A stretch of DNA of 64,000 nt from Schizochytrium sp. TIO01 (lineage: Eukaryota; Sar; Bigyra; Thraustochytrida; Thraustochytriidae). A program made the position numbers and the translations under genes. The DNA is taken from positions 1,949,501 through 2,013,500 of the forward strand of contig SMSO01000004.1 of the NCBI GenBank assembly GCA_004764695.1. The letters are read 5' to 3'. The notes under the pieces were generated by a model. It did not search any database. It was given only the letters and a program-made list of their open reading frames with translations, and was not told the DNA's origin. Positions 25,528 through 34,311 of the stretch are shown one piece after another; the stretch's first letter is position 1, and every line of letters begins with the position of its first letter.

Positions 25528-27588
25528 TTAGTCCCAAAACGACCCACCCGCATCTGAAGATTCCGTTTCGTCTTTGTTTTGCAAATTAATGAACAAATCG
25601 ATGCTTCCCATATTGTGCATTGAGAATAGCGGGCCTTGAGCTCCTACGCCTTGGGACTCTTGCATTTTGCGACGAAAAGACTTTGCTCGTGGAGAGAGCT
25701 CCATTGGCGCGGGGACTTCTTCCTGCCCTTTGAAAGAAGAGTTGAGTGAAACGACACGAGCTCGATCCGCTGCTTGCTCCTCCTCATCAAGCTTGCCGCT
25801 CAGTACTTTCTGTCGTCTTGCAAGACTTAAACGCATTTCTTCAGCAAGAGATAGTTGTGTTTTGGGTCTAGCAACTGTTCCTTCCTGTGCAGCTACTGTT
25901 TGGGGGCGAGCGTTTTGCTTCGCGATAGATTGCGAGGAACCAATTTGCCGCGAATCAGCATTCCTTAGTTTGGCTTTGCTTTCTGGGGCACGAATTGCTG
26001 CAAGAAGACCTGCCATGTCTATGTGTTCGAGCGGGGAGGATGCTGGGGGGGCTGTGGGCACCTTCGAGGAGACTTGAATGTTTAGTAGCTCCGGGGTTGT
26101 AGAATGCAGGTCTTGTTTAGAAGACATAGAGGCATTGCCATTGTGACCAAAATTCAGATTCGAATGCAAAATCGATGTATTTTCGATCTCACATTTTTGT
26201 TTCTGTAATCCATTATAACCCTCTTCTCCAGCATCACCAGAATGCTTTGGTTCTGATTTTGAAGGCACGGTGTTTATTGCATCTGCTCCTCCAACGCCAG
26301 TTTCCACGCCCTCGATTCTTTGTTGGTGCTTCTTTGGGTTATCATTCTGCTTGCAGTTCGCATTCTTTACATTGGTTTGTTCTTGCAAAGCTTGTGGCAG
26401 CTGTTCTGAATGTTTATAGCGTACCTGATCTTCGTCTTTGGCGTTGACGATAGCCTCTTGGGCTATATTAGCGGTCGAAAGATTTGTCTTAACAGCTGGA
26501 TCTTGGTGCGGTGGATGTTCCTCCAGGATCGGCACGACAGTTGGAAGGCTTCTCTTTTGAATTTCGTCTCCTGGAATGACAAGTTGCGTGGGCCTTTTGG
26601 ACCCATAGTTTACGTTTGAGGATGTTGATAAGGTAGATACTCTGGAACTTGAGTTGTTGTGAAGTGACCTGTCCTTAACGTCAAACGCTTCATCTACTAT
26701 ATCAGGGAATGAAAGCTTCGAAGGCATACCTGGTAGTGCAGAGTGACTAGGTTGGGGGCGATATGCAACCTCATAGTGTGTTCGAATGCGAAATGGCTCA
26801 TCATCTTCTTCACCATCCTGCAGAATTGAGAGCGGGGGATCATCTAAACCTGAATCATCTTCTAGTGAAGCACGAAGCGACAAGCTCTCCATTCCTATAG
26901 TTGGCAATCCCTGACGCAAATACTCACGCGAGCGAGATTTTCTGCCAACTACTGCTAGGCGCTTAAGAGCGATGGCCGCATTTTCAGAAGAAGTTTGTGA
27001 TACCGTACGCAGAGAGGGTTCTGCATTGTCCGACGCAGCATGATAGACCCGTTCTTGAGTATCCTGCAGGACCTCCTTGTACACTCGTAGACGCTCAGTT
27101 GAAGGTCTTCCAGAAGATTGACTGACTTTCGAAGTGGAGCTTTTTGATCGTGAAGGCGTTGTATCAGGTTTCATTTGTGTATGAAGTTTACGAGATGCAA
27201 CATGATTGAGGTGATGGGAATCATCGATGTCGAGAAAAACTCGCTTGTGAAAGTCAGGACCTTCATAAGGATACTTAGCGGAGGCTGTGACTACAGTTGC
27301 AAGTCCCTTTTGTTTCTCAGCAATTTCACCGAGCTGCCTTGATGCAAGTCGCAACCTGCTCGACAAACGGTCTGCATGCTCTTGTGTCTCAAGTATTTTG
27401 GCCTCTATAGCCCGAAAACAACGGTCTGCTGTGACCTCAAGATTTACAAGAGTATCTACAATACTACCTAAGCCATCTTCACAGTTTGCGGGGGCTTTGG
27501 AGGGAGAATCCGCCCCAAAATATATAGATCTCTCGTTGAAGTCAACGTTGTCCTCCACAAAGATCACTTCCAAGCCACTCCCATCCAT
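25528..27588 (-). CDS. WASH complex subunit 1-like (WASHC1), Arp2/3 activator
   Basis: 686 residues from the ATG at 27588-27586. WASH1 activates the Arp2/3 complex on endosomes and makes branched actin for retromer-linked sorting. The N-terminal helical region (about residues 40-115) ends in SAKYP, matching the SSAKYP mark of the WASH homology domain, and the preceding heptad-like spacing aligns with animal WASH1. The C-terminus has a VCA-like order: a WH2-type helix at about 524-543 (MAGLLAAIR then KAKLR), a connector helix at about 578-600 (LAEEMRLSLARRQKVLSGK), and an acidic tail ending SFWD with the terminal-region Trp needed for Arp2/3 binding. Unlike animal WASH, no real polyproline block precedes the VCA; the middle 350 residues are low-complexity and polar. 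It is divergent with the STK19-like gene. A WASHC3 homologue lies at 61.9 kb. SCAR/WAVE is less likely because of SAKYP and the C-terminus. Confidence 0.82.
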   Translation of the reverse strand: MDGSGLEVIFVEDNVDFNERSIYFGADSPSKAPANCEDGLGSIVDTLVNLEVTADRCFRAIEAKILETQEHADRLSSRLRLASRQLGEIAEKQKGLATVVTASAKYPYEGPDFHKRVFLDIDDSHHLNHVASRKLHTQMKPDTTPSRSKSSTSKVSQSSGRPSTERLRVYKEVLQDTQERVYHAASDNAEPSLRTVSQTSSENAAIALKRLAVVGRKSRSREYLRQGLPTIGMESLSLRASLEDDSGLDDPPLSILQDGEEDDEPFRIRTHYEVAYRPQPSHSALPGMPSKLSFPDIVDEAFDVKDRSLHNNSSSRVSTLSTSSNVNYGSKRPTQLVIPGDEIQKRSLPTVVPILEEHPPHQDPAVKTNLSTANIAQEAIVNAKDEDQVRYKHSEQLPQALQEQTNVKNANCKQNDNPKKHQQRIEGVETGVGGADAINTVPSKSEPKHSGDAGEEGYNGLQKQKCEIENTSILHSNLNFGHNGNASMSSKQDLHSTTPELLNIQVSSKVPTAPPASSPLEHIDMAGLLAAIRAPESKAKLRNADSRQIGSSQSIAKQNARPQTVAAQEGTVARPKTQLSLAEEMRLSLARRQKVLSGKLDEEEQAADRARVVSLNSSFKGQEEVPAPMELSPRAKSFRRKMQESQGVGAQGPLFSMHNMGSIDLFINLQNKDETESSDAGGSFWD

Positions 27589-28115
27589 CTCTTTCTCCAC
27601 AGGGCTTCTCTAGGGGAGACAATGCCCCAATGGCACTTGGTGTATGTCCTTGGCTACCTTGATCGCCCTCTAGTACGCCTCTAGCCATGCGATGGCGCCA
27701 GTACAAGTTTTGATTTGATCTGCGACGTGTTCTTCTATCCTGAGATCCGTGAGAAAGAAAAAGAAAGAGATAGTTTCATTTTACCTATCTATCTATCTCT
27801 AGATAGGGATACCCTCACTACGTTAAATTCAAGATTGTTGCATCGACAACTCGAATGCTTTTCTTCACGCACAAGGTTTGATCTGAGTTGGGAAGCAGCT
27901 CAAAAGCTCAAAATAATGGCAAACCCTGCCCATCCAGTCACGCCAAGACAGGCAACCCTAGGAGAAAGTGGATCAATATTTGTAATAGATCTTGCTTTGG
28001 TCTTTAGTTCCTGTGCGAATTCTCCTCTCCTATTCTCTACCTGAAGAGCCACACAGTGGTTGATCTTCAAATCTTCAAACAGACAAACAGCATCGAAATA
28101 CCGCTCTCCAAAGCA
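27589..28115. promoter_or_regulatory. Divergent promoter region between WASHC1-like and STK19-like genes
   Basis: 527 bases separate the two ATGs, which point away from each other, so both promoters should lie here. A (TATC) run at 27785-27800 continues into an inverted repeat, CTATCT-CT-AGATAG, at 27793-27806. Similar ATCTATCTCT words occur upstream of the vWA gene (about 38584). The role of these words is inference; no TATA box stands out. Confidence 0.4.
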
Positions 28116-29390
28116 ATGACGTCCACCAAGGTTGGCACCAGCGAGGCCTTTCTGCGGCGATTCGGACGCCGCAGACCCGCTCCGGCACGTCAAGCTCACG
28201 CTGAGGCCGGCGATCTTCTGCGTGGTTTCTTGGGTAGAGCTGACGGAGAACTTGGAGATGGACAGGAAGGACGAGCTCTTGCAAAATTTACATCAAGATC
28301 TGCGTCCCAATCAACTGTAGCCAATGCAAATTCCAAGGATGACTTTGATGATAATTTCTTGGAAAACCTGGCATCTATGCCAGCGATGAGCGATGCCGTG
28401 GCAGGTATGCGAGTGGTGATGCGGAGGTACGAAGCTACGTTAAATGTGATGCCAATCCCAGCAGCATTTGTGCATCATATTTATGGCGTTGTGGAACACA
28501 GAAGCTCTGTAGATCAGGAACTTCAGGCTGCAAGGCAAGAAGGTGTCGTGCGAATGTTTTACGTGAACTCGGGCAAGTCGGATCGCATCGTAACGCTGGA
28601 GAGTGACTATAGGTCCTTAGTGAGCAAACTCGCTGATGACCTTCAGGCAAGAAATTGCCTTTCAGAGGCTATGACATTGCGAAGATTCAGAGACCGGGTT
28701 TTACCAAGATGTAGGGAGCTCAGCATATCTGCAAATGATCTGCTAAGGCTCCTGGCCTCGGATCCACAGAGGCAAAACGACCATGCTGTTGAGGAGCACG
28801 AAACTTTTTATGCATCGGAGGCGGCTGCGAGGGCCACCGCAAGAGCACTTGAAGGAAACTCGCGTAAGTCGCCAAGGACTATTCTCTGCGAGGCGGAGCT
28901 TCTTGTGCGTCGTATCGACGTATTTGAAGCAAATAGTTATTGGATAACACTCCCAGGACTTGGAGGCGTGGTTAAACCTATCAAACGTGGCCGCAAGGCC
29001 ATAATAGAAGCCATTGAGCGAAAGAAGAACAAAGAGATCCTTGAGAGAGATCTATACTCGATGGTAGATATGCAGCGCCATAGACGGACAAAGCGCTCAC
29101 GAGGGCACGTGGGCCAACAGGATCGTGATTTTGATGCTGGTGCTGAGGGAGCTGGCGCTGCCACTGGGGCCAGCGCACAGACAGCAAAATTAGTGAAGGC
29201 AACAGAAACGTTAGGCCTCGAATTCCATATTATGGATGCCATACAAGTTGGTCTCGTGCAATCTATTCGTACAGGTATGGGCATCTTGCTTAAGTTGACG
29301 TCTCTTGCTACAGATGTTAGTTCCCAGCATCTTGACCCTGCCCCAAGCTCATCAACGTCGGCGCCACGTTTAGGCCGGAGATCTCGCTAG
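28116..29390 (+). CDS. STK19-like winged-helix protein
   Basis: 424 residues from the ATG at 28116; the same frame opens earlier only with GTG at 28056. It resembles STK19, first named a kinase but now known as a tandem winged-helix DNA-binding protein acting in transcription-coupled repair. Matching landmarks, in order: EGVVRMFYVN followed by DYRSLV; FRDRVLPRCREL; a C-terminal wing with YWITLPGLGGVVKPIKRGRKA (residues about 275-295) like the PGAGRFIK...KGRQA of the human protein; KEILERDL; and the ending LGLEFHIMDAIQ...LVQSIRTGMGILLKL, matching its last helix. An Ala/Gly/Gln-rich basic insert (about residues 320-370) splits the last two blocks. The first ~55 residues are Arg/Gly-rich. No kinase motifs are present. 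Divergent from the WASH gene and convergent with the next gene. Confidence 0.78.
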   Translation: MTSTKVGTSEAFLRRFGRRRPAPARQAHAEAGDLLRGFLGRADGELGDGQEGRALAKFTSRSASQSTVANANSKDDFDDNFLENLASMPAMSDAVAGMRVVMRRYEATLNVMPIPAAFVHHIYGVVEHRSSVDQELQAARQEGVVRMFYVNSGKSDRIVTLESDYRSLVSKLADDLQARNCLSEAMTLRRFRDRVLPRCRELSISANDLLRLLASDPQRQNDHAVEEHETFYASEAAARATARALEGNSRKSPRTILCEAELLVRRIDVFEANSYWITLPGLGGVVKPIKRGRKAIIEAIERKKNKEILERDLYSMVDMQRHRRTKRSRGHVGQQDRDFDAGAEGAGAATGASAQTAKLVKATETLGLEFHIMDAIQVGLVQSIRTGMGILLKLTSLATDVSSQHLDPAPSSSTSAPRLGRRSR

Positions 29391-29750
29391 ATGAAACCTG
29401 TAGAAAATTGATGTTAACTTAAATTTGCAGTTTATTTGTATCAAGTTATTTGAGAGGTTCAGTTTAGTCTTGTCCAGCCATAGACCCCGGAAGAAAACCT
29501 TCTTTAGTGAAATTTAAGTGGAAGCCCAACACTAAATAGCCAACGGCAGGGATAATGATTTTAGTGACTGGTGTGTTTCATTCGTTGACATGCACACGTT
29601 CTATCTATTCACTTCATTTCTTGCAGCGGATAGTGAGGTCGGTATGAACAAAACTTTTCTGAATGTCTGCGAAAAATGTCTACATCAACGTTTAGGTTCT
29701 CTGTTCATACTGTTGAAATTCAGTACATATACAAGATCAAGATTACATGA
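29391..29750. other. Convergent intergenic gap
   Basis: 360 bases between two convergent stop codons, presumably two overlapping or abutting 3' untranslated regions. AT-rich; nothing else seen. Confidence 0.5.
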
Positions 29751-31067
29751 TTATAAATTCCCCTCCACGCGCGGGTGTTTGGGAGCTAGCTTAGGCAGGG
29801 CTTTGAAAGCTTGTGGGATTTGGCCCTTGCGAACTTGAAGGAGGTTCTGCGTCAAAAATGCGAAGGAGAGGTTGTGCAAGCCACCGAGTTCCCCTGGAAT
29901 AGTACCTGTCAGCCGGTTGTTTGCCAAGCTCATCCATTCCAAATCCTTCAAATTCCCTAGTGAGGGGGGTATTGGTCCTTGAAGTTGGTTGTTTGCAAGG
30001 TTAAGCCACCGAAGCTTGCTTAATGTCGAGATGCTACCAATGCCACCCTGAAGCTTGTTCATGCTGAGATCAAGTGCTCGGAGTTCCGATAAACTCCGCA
30101 GACGGCTCAGATCATCCAATGAACCTTGCAGTCCATTTCGATCAAGTCGAATCGAAATAATATGGCCTTCCTCGCAAACAATGCCATCCCATGGTAAGAG
30201 GCATGGATCTTCCGAATCACTAGGTTGGGGTCGGTCGTGCCCTCCCCAAGCAGCCCGCACAATACGTGACTGGGTTTTTCCTAAGTTGTCTATCATGCCT
30301 AACGCTGAGTCAGTGTTGATGTTAGGCTGTTTATCAGCTGCTGGTGAAACTTTCACGTTTGTATCAGCTTCTCCGCCTTTCCCGTCGGATTCGTCAAAGC
30401 AGTGTGAAACTAGCATCTCCCAGCCTGCTTTATGACGCCAATTTGAGCCGTCCAAATGGCAAAAGAACTCCTTGAGAGCTAACATTTCTTTTTCAACAAT
30501 CTTACCAGAAGATGGGGTGGGTAAGGGTACCCATCCCGTTTTCTCAAGCGGTACCAACGGAGCATGTTTTATAGGTTTGAGGTCATAGCGTCCCATTTCT
30601 GCACCCCATCGATATACATTCCAGTCGCCGGTGTCCCAAAGCACCCTCGCCGCGCGATCAGTTTCATCATTCCAGTTTACTATTTCCACAACGGTGCCAG
30701 GCAGCTTGCCGTCCTGATTGTACCAAACCCAGTCAGGCCCTCTTTCTACACGCTGGCCTACTCGAAGAGCCTTAAAACTCCCTGTAAATTCCCCAAGAAG
30801 CTCCTCTTCATCATCAGATCTTGCATCACAGAACGCAAGATCCACATTGTCAAATGCTTCTGCTGCATCGCCATCTCGGATTGCCTCTATCGACTTAGTT
30901 ATTGGCGTGGAGAACTCCACAGAGGTTGCCTCAACGTCTTCTGAAAATGCTGCCGATGTAATTGCTGTATCGTCCGCAACCGCGAACTGTTCGTCCAGAC
31001 CAGCGCTATTGCCTAGATCTAAGATTGAGAACAATGCAAGCGCTAGCAATGTCAAAGGGTAGCGCAT
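29751..31067 (-). CDS. Secreted MIB/HERC2-domain and leucine-rich-repeat protein
   Basis: 438 residues from the ATG at 31067. Residues 1-22 form a signal peptide (YPLTLLALALFSIL core). Residues about 102-166 are a MIB/HERC2 domain, with VGQRVERGPDW, WNQDG-type (YNQDG), GTVVEI, VLWDTG and YRWGAEMGRYDL in the canonical order. Residues about 193-300 look like the plant-type LRR N-cap (ALKEFFCHLDGSNW ... CLLPWDGIVCEEG). Four to five LRRs follow (303-428) with the LxxLxLxxNxLxGxIP pattern. MIB/HERC2 domains are normally in cytosolic E3 ligases (Mind bomb, HERC2); here the domain sits behind a signal peptide next to an extracellular-type LRR, and no RING, HECT or transmembrane segment is present. 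Likely role: secreted or lumenal binding protein; partner unknown. A VRK insertion interrupts the last repeat, just possibly a splicing trace. Confidence 0.82.
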   Translation of the reverse strand: MRYPLTLLALALFSILDLGNSAGLDEQFAVADDTAITSAAFSEDVEATSVEFSTPITKSIEAIRDGDAAEAFDNVDLAFCDARSDDEEELLGEFTGSFKALRVGQRVERGPDWVWYNQDGKLPGTVVEIVNWNDETDRAARVLWDTGDWNVYRWGAEMGRYDLKPIKHAPLVPLEKTGWVPLPTPSSGKIVEKEMLALKEFFCHLDGSNWRHKAGWEMLVSHCFDESDGKGGEADTNVKVSPAADKQPNINTDSALGMIDNLGKTQSRIVRAAWGGHDRPQPSDSEDPCLLPWDGIVCEEGHIISIRLDRNGLQGSLDDLSRLRSLSELRALDLSMNKLQGGIGSISTLSKLRWLNLANNQLQGPIPPSLGNLKDLEWMSLANNRLTGTIPGELGGLHNLSFAFLTQNLLQVRKGQIPQAFKALPKLAPKHPRVEGNL

Positions 31068-31422
31068 GGAGCTACACTATGACGGCTTCGAGACCGCGAT
31101 TCGAATAAATCGTTCTACTTGCACCAAGATAATCATTCCTTTTTGTAGGCGTTAAAGTCTGGCGTGGATGCTAGAGCATCCAGAGTACTCTTAGCCTCTT
31201 ATTTAACTATAACTGTAACAGTAAACAGGCTTGAAAAGTAAAAGTATAAGATTGGTCAGATCTGAGGAGACTAAGGAGACAGAATTCCCCCCTGAATGGC
31301 GATCGAAGAGAATTCTAGTTGGTATTAATATCAGAGAAATGTCTTTTATTTGAACAAACTATATTAATGTATGGGCTGGGGCTTTAGTTTCTAAAGAGGG
31401 TTGTGCATGCTGATGCGTGTTT
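31068..31422. other. Short intergenic gap between two minus-strand genes
   Basis: 355 bases holding the promoter of the MIB/HERC2-LRR gene and the 3' end of the coiled-coil gene. AT-rich, no distinct motif recognised. Confidence 0.45.
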
Positions 31423-32631
31423 TCACGAGGTACACTCAAGATGGCGCTGCAGCAGTTGTAAAGCGGTGACGATGACATGGCGTTTTGGTGCGTCGAGAGC
31501 CTGCATGGATGATGTAGGCTCGGGCGATGGCGGAGAAGGAGAAGATTCATCGAATTCATTACAACTTCTGGAGACAGCATCAATTTTTTGCAATGGAGGA
31601 CTATTCAAATAGGGCGTAACATTTAGCGGTGGGTTTGTTGAATGCCGGTTCAAAAGAGAGAGGACTACTTGCGCTTGCAAGCGCATCTCACTACGAGAGA
31701 GTCCATTCGGTGTGTCCAAAATATGTCTGAATATCTTTTTCCCTCGCAAGCTGGAGAGGCCAGCAAGTTCAAGCTCTGTTGCATCGGTCGTTGTTACAGT
31801 AGAAGCGGAGATTGTTGTGCTATCACTATCGTATCCACTTGCCAAAGGGTTGTTCCATCGCATTATTTTTCGGCGCATCCGCGCAGGCGACCTCCTGTCC
31901 AAGGTAGCATCCACGTCTGCGGGCCGATCCGTAATTTGATGTTTTGCCAAATCAAGAAGTGTACTATTTTCTTTAAATTTGTCATGGCACAGGTCAGTTT
32001 GCCTTTTCAAAACCCTTTTACGAACTTGTAGATTGTGTCGACGCTGTTGTTCAAGTTTTGCAGTAAGCAGAGCCACATCGTTTTGTGCAAGATTGACGAA
32101 CTCTGCAAACTCTTGAATCAGAGCACAGCGCAATGCATTTGCCGCCTTAGTTTCCTTATCATTCGATCGGCAGGACGCTTTGTCTGGCTCATTCGAAGAC
32201 TCCAAACAAATTTGTTTAGCTTGCAGTGACTTGTAAGGAAGCTTAGAAGTTGGTTTACCCAACGATTTTTCATATGTTTCTACATTTCCACCTGTAGGTT
32301 TCCTTTGATCACAGGTTTGAGCTCGCAAGGTAGGGTTCAGCAGTCCGGCTCTCTCAAAGTGCTCAAATGTCGCGCGAATTCCTCGACCATTCCGCAACAT
32401 CGTTGATGATAGTAGACATCGTCCCATTTCCCCAAACGGATCATGCGCCTTGCCCCGGGCTTCTGGTGCAGATGGCTGAAGCATTTTGCTAGTAGATTCG
32501 TATGCATGGTTGGCTGGAGTTACAGTAGTGTCTGTCATTAAAATACCAGCTTGAGAACTCCTAACAGAAGCAAACTCATCCAGTTTAGAACTGGCGCTGC
32601 TCTGTTTGCTGACACGCTTCTTTCGAGCCAT
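31423..32631 (-). CDS. Basic coiled-coil protein with S/T-P-rich tail; unknown function
   Basis: 402 residues from the ATG at 32631; the frame opens upstream only with GTG at 32709. It starts MARKKRVSKQ, a probable nuclear localisation signal. A helical, coiled-coil-like stretch lies roughly at residues 160-235 (EFAEFVNLAQNDV, LTAKLEQQRRHN, RKRVLKRQTDL). The C-terminal third carries DTPNG, NVTPYLNSPP and SSPSPPSPEPTSS, typical CDK/MAPK-type sites, and ends in a helix (VIVTALQLLQRHL). No enzyme motif. The architecture would suit a chromatin, kinetochore or cytoskeletal scaffold, but I cannot name a family. It is divergent from the PAP2-like gene with 544 bases between starts. Confidence 0.72.
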   Translation of the reverse strand: MARKKRVSKQSSASSKLDEFASVRSSQAGILMTDTTVTPANHAYESTSKMLQPSAPEARGKAHDPFGEMGRCLLSSTMLRNGRGIRATFEHFERAGLLNPTLRAQTCDQRKPTGGNVETYEKSLGKPTSKLPYKSLQAKQICLESSNEPDKASCRSNDKETKAANALRCALIQEFAEFVNLAQNDVALLTAKLEQQRRHNLQVRKRVLKRQTDLCHDKFKENSTLLDLAKHQITDRPADVDATLDRRSPARMRRKIMRWNNPLASGYDSDSTTISASTVTTTDATELELAGLSSLRGKKIFRHILDTPNGLSRSEMRLQAQVVLSLLNRHSTNPPLNVTPYLNSPPLQKIDAVSRSCNEFDESSPSPPSPEPTSSMQALDAPKRHVIVTALQLLQRHLECTS

Positions 32632-33175
32632 AAAAGCTAAGATCCTTCTGAAGTAGCTTAGTTTTGGCACAACACTAAGCAGGAATGTCCACAGTGACTC
32701 AGTGCACACTATTATTTGTGCTAGGACGAAGGGTCAAGGAGCGAGGGATGGTGAGAAGAAGCTGAAGCTGCTTACGTTGTCAAGGTTAGGTTCTATAGTA
32801 AGATCGCAATCAGCAATGCTCGGTTCTCACAGCTCTCCCTTGAAGGGTCTTTCTGGCGTGAGAATCGTGCAAGCAGCTTTAAGTATGACGTGTGCCAGTT
32901 AAATGGCCACAGGTTTTGATGTATCTGTACCCTTAGAACCTGAACTTTTGTAAGGGTTGAGCTTTGTCACTACTCTGATGATGCTTGTAGATCCAGGTGG
33001 CCTCATTGATGTAATCTTATTGTTAACGTTATTGTTGACAATAAACCCGTTAACCTTTCTTTTCATTCCTTGCTTCACATATTGAGCAATCCCAAATCGA
33101 AGTGCCCTCAACGCTGGCTTTGGAGATCTTGTTCGAGTAGCTCTCTCCAGGCCAAGTTGCCACGGCGTATTCAGA
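32632..33175. promoter_or_regulatory. Divergent promoter region, coiled-coil gene and PAP2-like gene
   Basis: 544 bases between two outward-facing ATGs (32631 minus, 33176 plus). Both promoters should be here. No clear TATA box or repeated motif is recognised. Confidence 0.4.
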
Positions 33176-34311
33176 ATGGGGAGGGGGTCTACTCTCGGGA
33201 TCGAGGCGCTTGCAGCTCGTGCAGAACTTGAGGTCCTGAGGTGGATGCACAAGACTCGGGTTTCGTTTCCGCTGCATAGGTTCATAGCAAGTGTGACTTC
33301 TCCAAGACTTGGCCAAGACCTTGCGAGCTGCGTTGTGATTTTAGGTATTGCAGGGCTTTGGCAAGTTGGCTATAGGCTGTTTTGGGCTTCTATTCTGGGA
33401 TGCATATGTTTTGTTATTGGAAAAGCCAGCTTCGGACCTGGTTGGAGACCTGCACGCTATGACATGAGTCTCCAATCGGCCTTTCGAGCTAACGATGATG
33501 CTTCTGTGTCAGGTTTAGTTTTGTTTGGTACTATCGTTCTCGGAGAGCTTGCTCTTGCTGCGGATACCTGGGCCTTAAGTATGCTTTTCTGTTCAGGATT
33601 ACTTACCTGTGCGTATTCGAGGATGCTGGCAATGGCTCATTTCCCTCACCAAGGTAAGTCAGGAGGATGCTTAGGGATATTTTTTTTTAATCTAACCGAA
33701 TGTATTATACGGATGAGGCAAAGGTGTAAGGAGTTCATCCGTGACATTCAGCAAAACATTAAGCAGAACACCTGCTTTTAATTACGTTACCAAAGAGGTT
33801 AGGACATAAACACTTGTAAAGTTAGCCTACTGACGCACATGAATTCTTACTCGATGTTTCTGCACAAATTCTTGCTTTTATGACCCTGTCCGAACGGGTC
33901 TGCAAAACGTTGCGACCTTTCATCTGTAACTATGTAGTTGCAATTTCGATTCTCCTCGGCGCAGGAGCAATGGTACTAACAAGAACTATAGAAAGACGCC
34001 TTCCTGTTCTTTCGCAAAATCAGTGCCTTAGTGCAAGCTTTTTAGCTGGAATGTTTACACTCATGGTTTTGCTATTGCGTTTTGAGAGTGATGATACAAG
34101 TGTCCGGCCATTTAACTTAGCAAAACATGAGTACAAGCGGGTTCTTTACAACATAATGGATAGTGATGCATCTCTTGAACAGAAACGTGGAAGCGGCAAT
34201 CTAAAGTCTCCTCCAAAGGATTCGTTTGTTAATTTAGTGCGCTCTTTAGAAGCGCGATCATCAGGACAGCAGTACCAAAAACAATCAAATTTGCGATATC
34301 AAGAACCTTGA
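33176..34311 (+). CDS. PAP2/glucose-6-phosphatase-like membrane protein, two exons
   Basis: Exon 1 is 33176-33653 and exon 2 is 33938-34311, joined across a GTAAGT...TAG intron of 284 bases; total 283 residues. Exon 1 ends SRMLAMAHFPHQ, almost the motif-3 signature of glucose-6-phosphatase (SRxxxxxHFPHQ); exon 2 continues with VAISILLGAG, which restores the expected helix. A motif-1-like K-x7-RP is at residues 83-92. The place of motif 2 (PSGH) reads VSGL at residues 111-114, so the His that protonates the leaving group in this family is missing. Several hydrophobic segments (about 48-62, 68-82, 111-130, 134-147, 160-175, 188-204) indicate an integral membrane protein, probably ER. The C-terminal ~75 residues are polar. 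Motif 3 keeps R149 and H155. Either a pseudo-phosphatase or a divergent enzyme. Read unspliced, the locus looks like two separate short ORFs. Confidence 0.68.
33654..33937 (+). other. Predicted spliceosomal intron, phase 1
   Basis: Donor CAAG|GTAAGT, acceptor ATGTAG|TTGC. Joining leaves the frame open and puts HFPHQ directly before a hydrophobic helix as in glucose-6-phosphatase. TACTGAC, a good branch-point match, lies at 33828-33834, though rather far from the acceptor; CTGTAAC nearer the acceptor is an alternative. The retained reading hits a stop at 33779-33781. Confidence 0.7.

Noticed and set aside
28056-28115. Upstream extension of the STK19-like protein
   Set aside because: It starts with GTG, which is not a normal eukaryotic start; the ATG at 28116 keeps all conserved blocks.
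33880-34311. Separate 143-residue gene
   Set aside because: Better explained as exon 2 of the PAP2-like gene: a GTAAGT donor and in-phase acceptor restore the glucose-6-phosphatase-like motif and the following helix.
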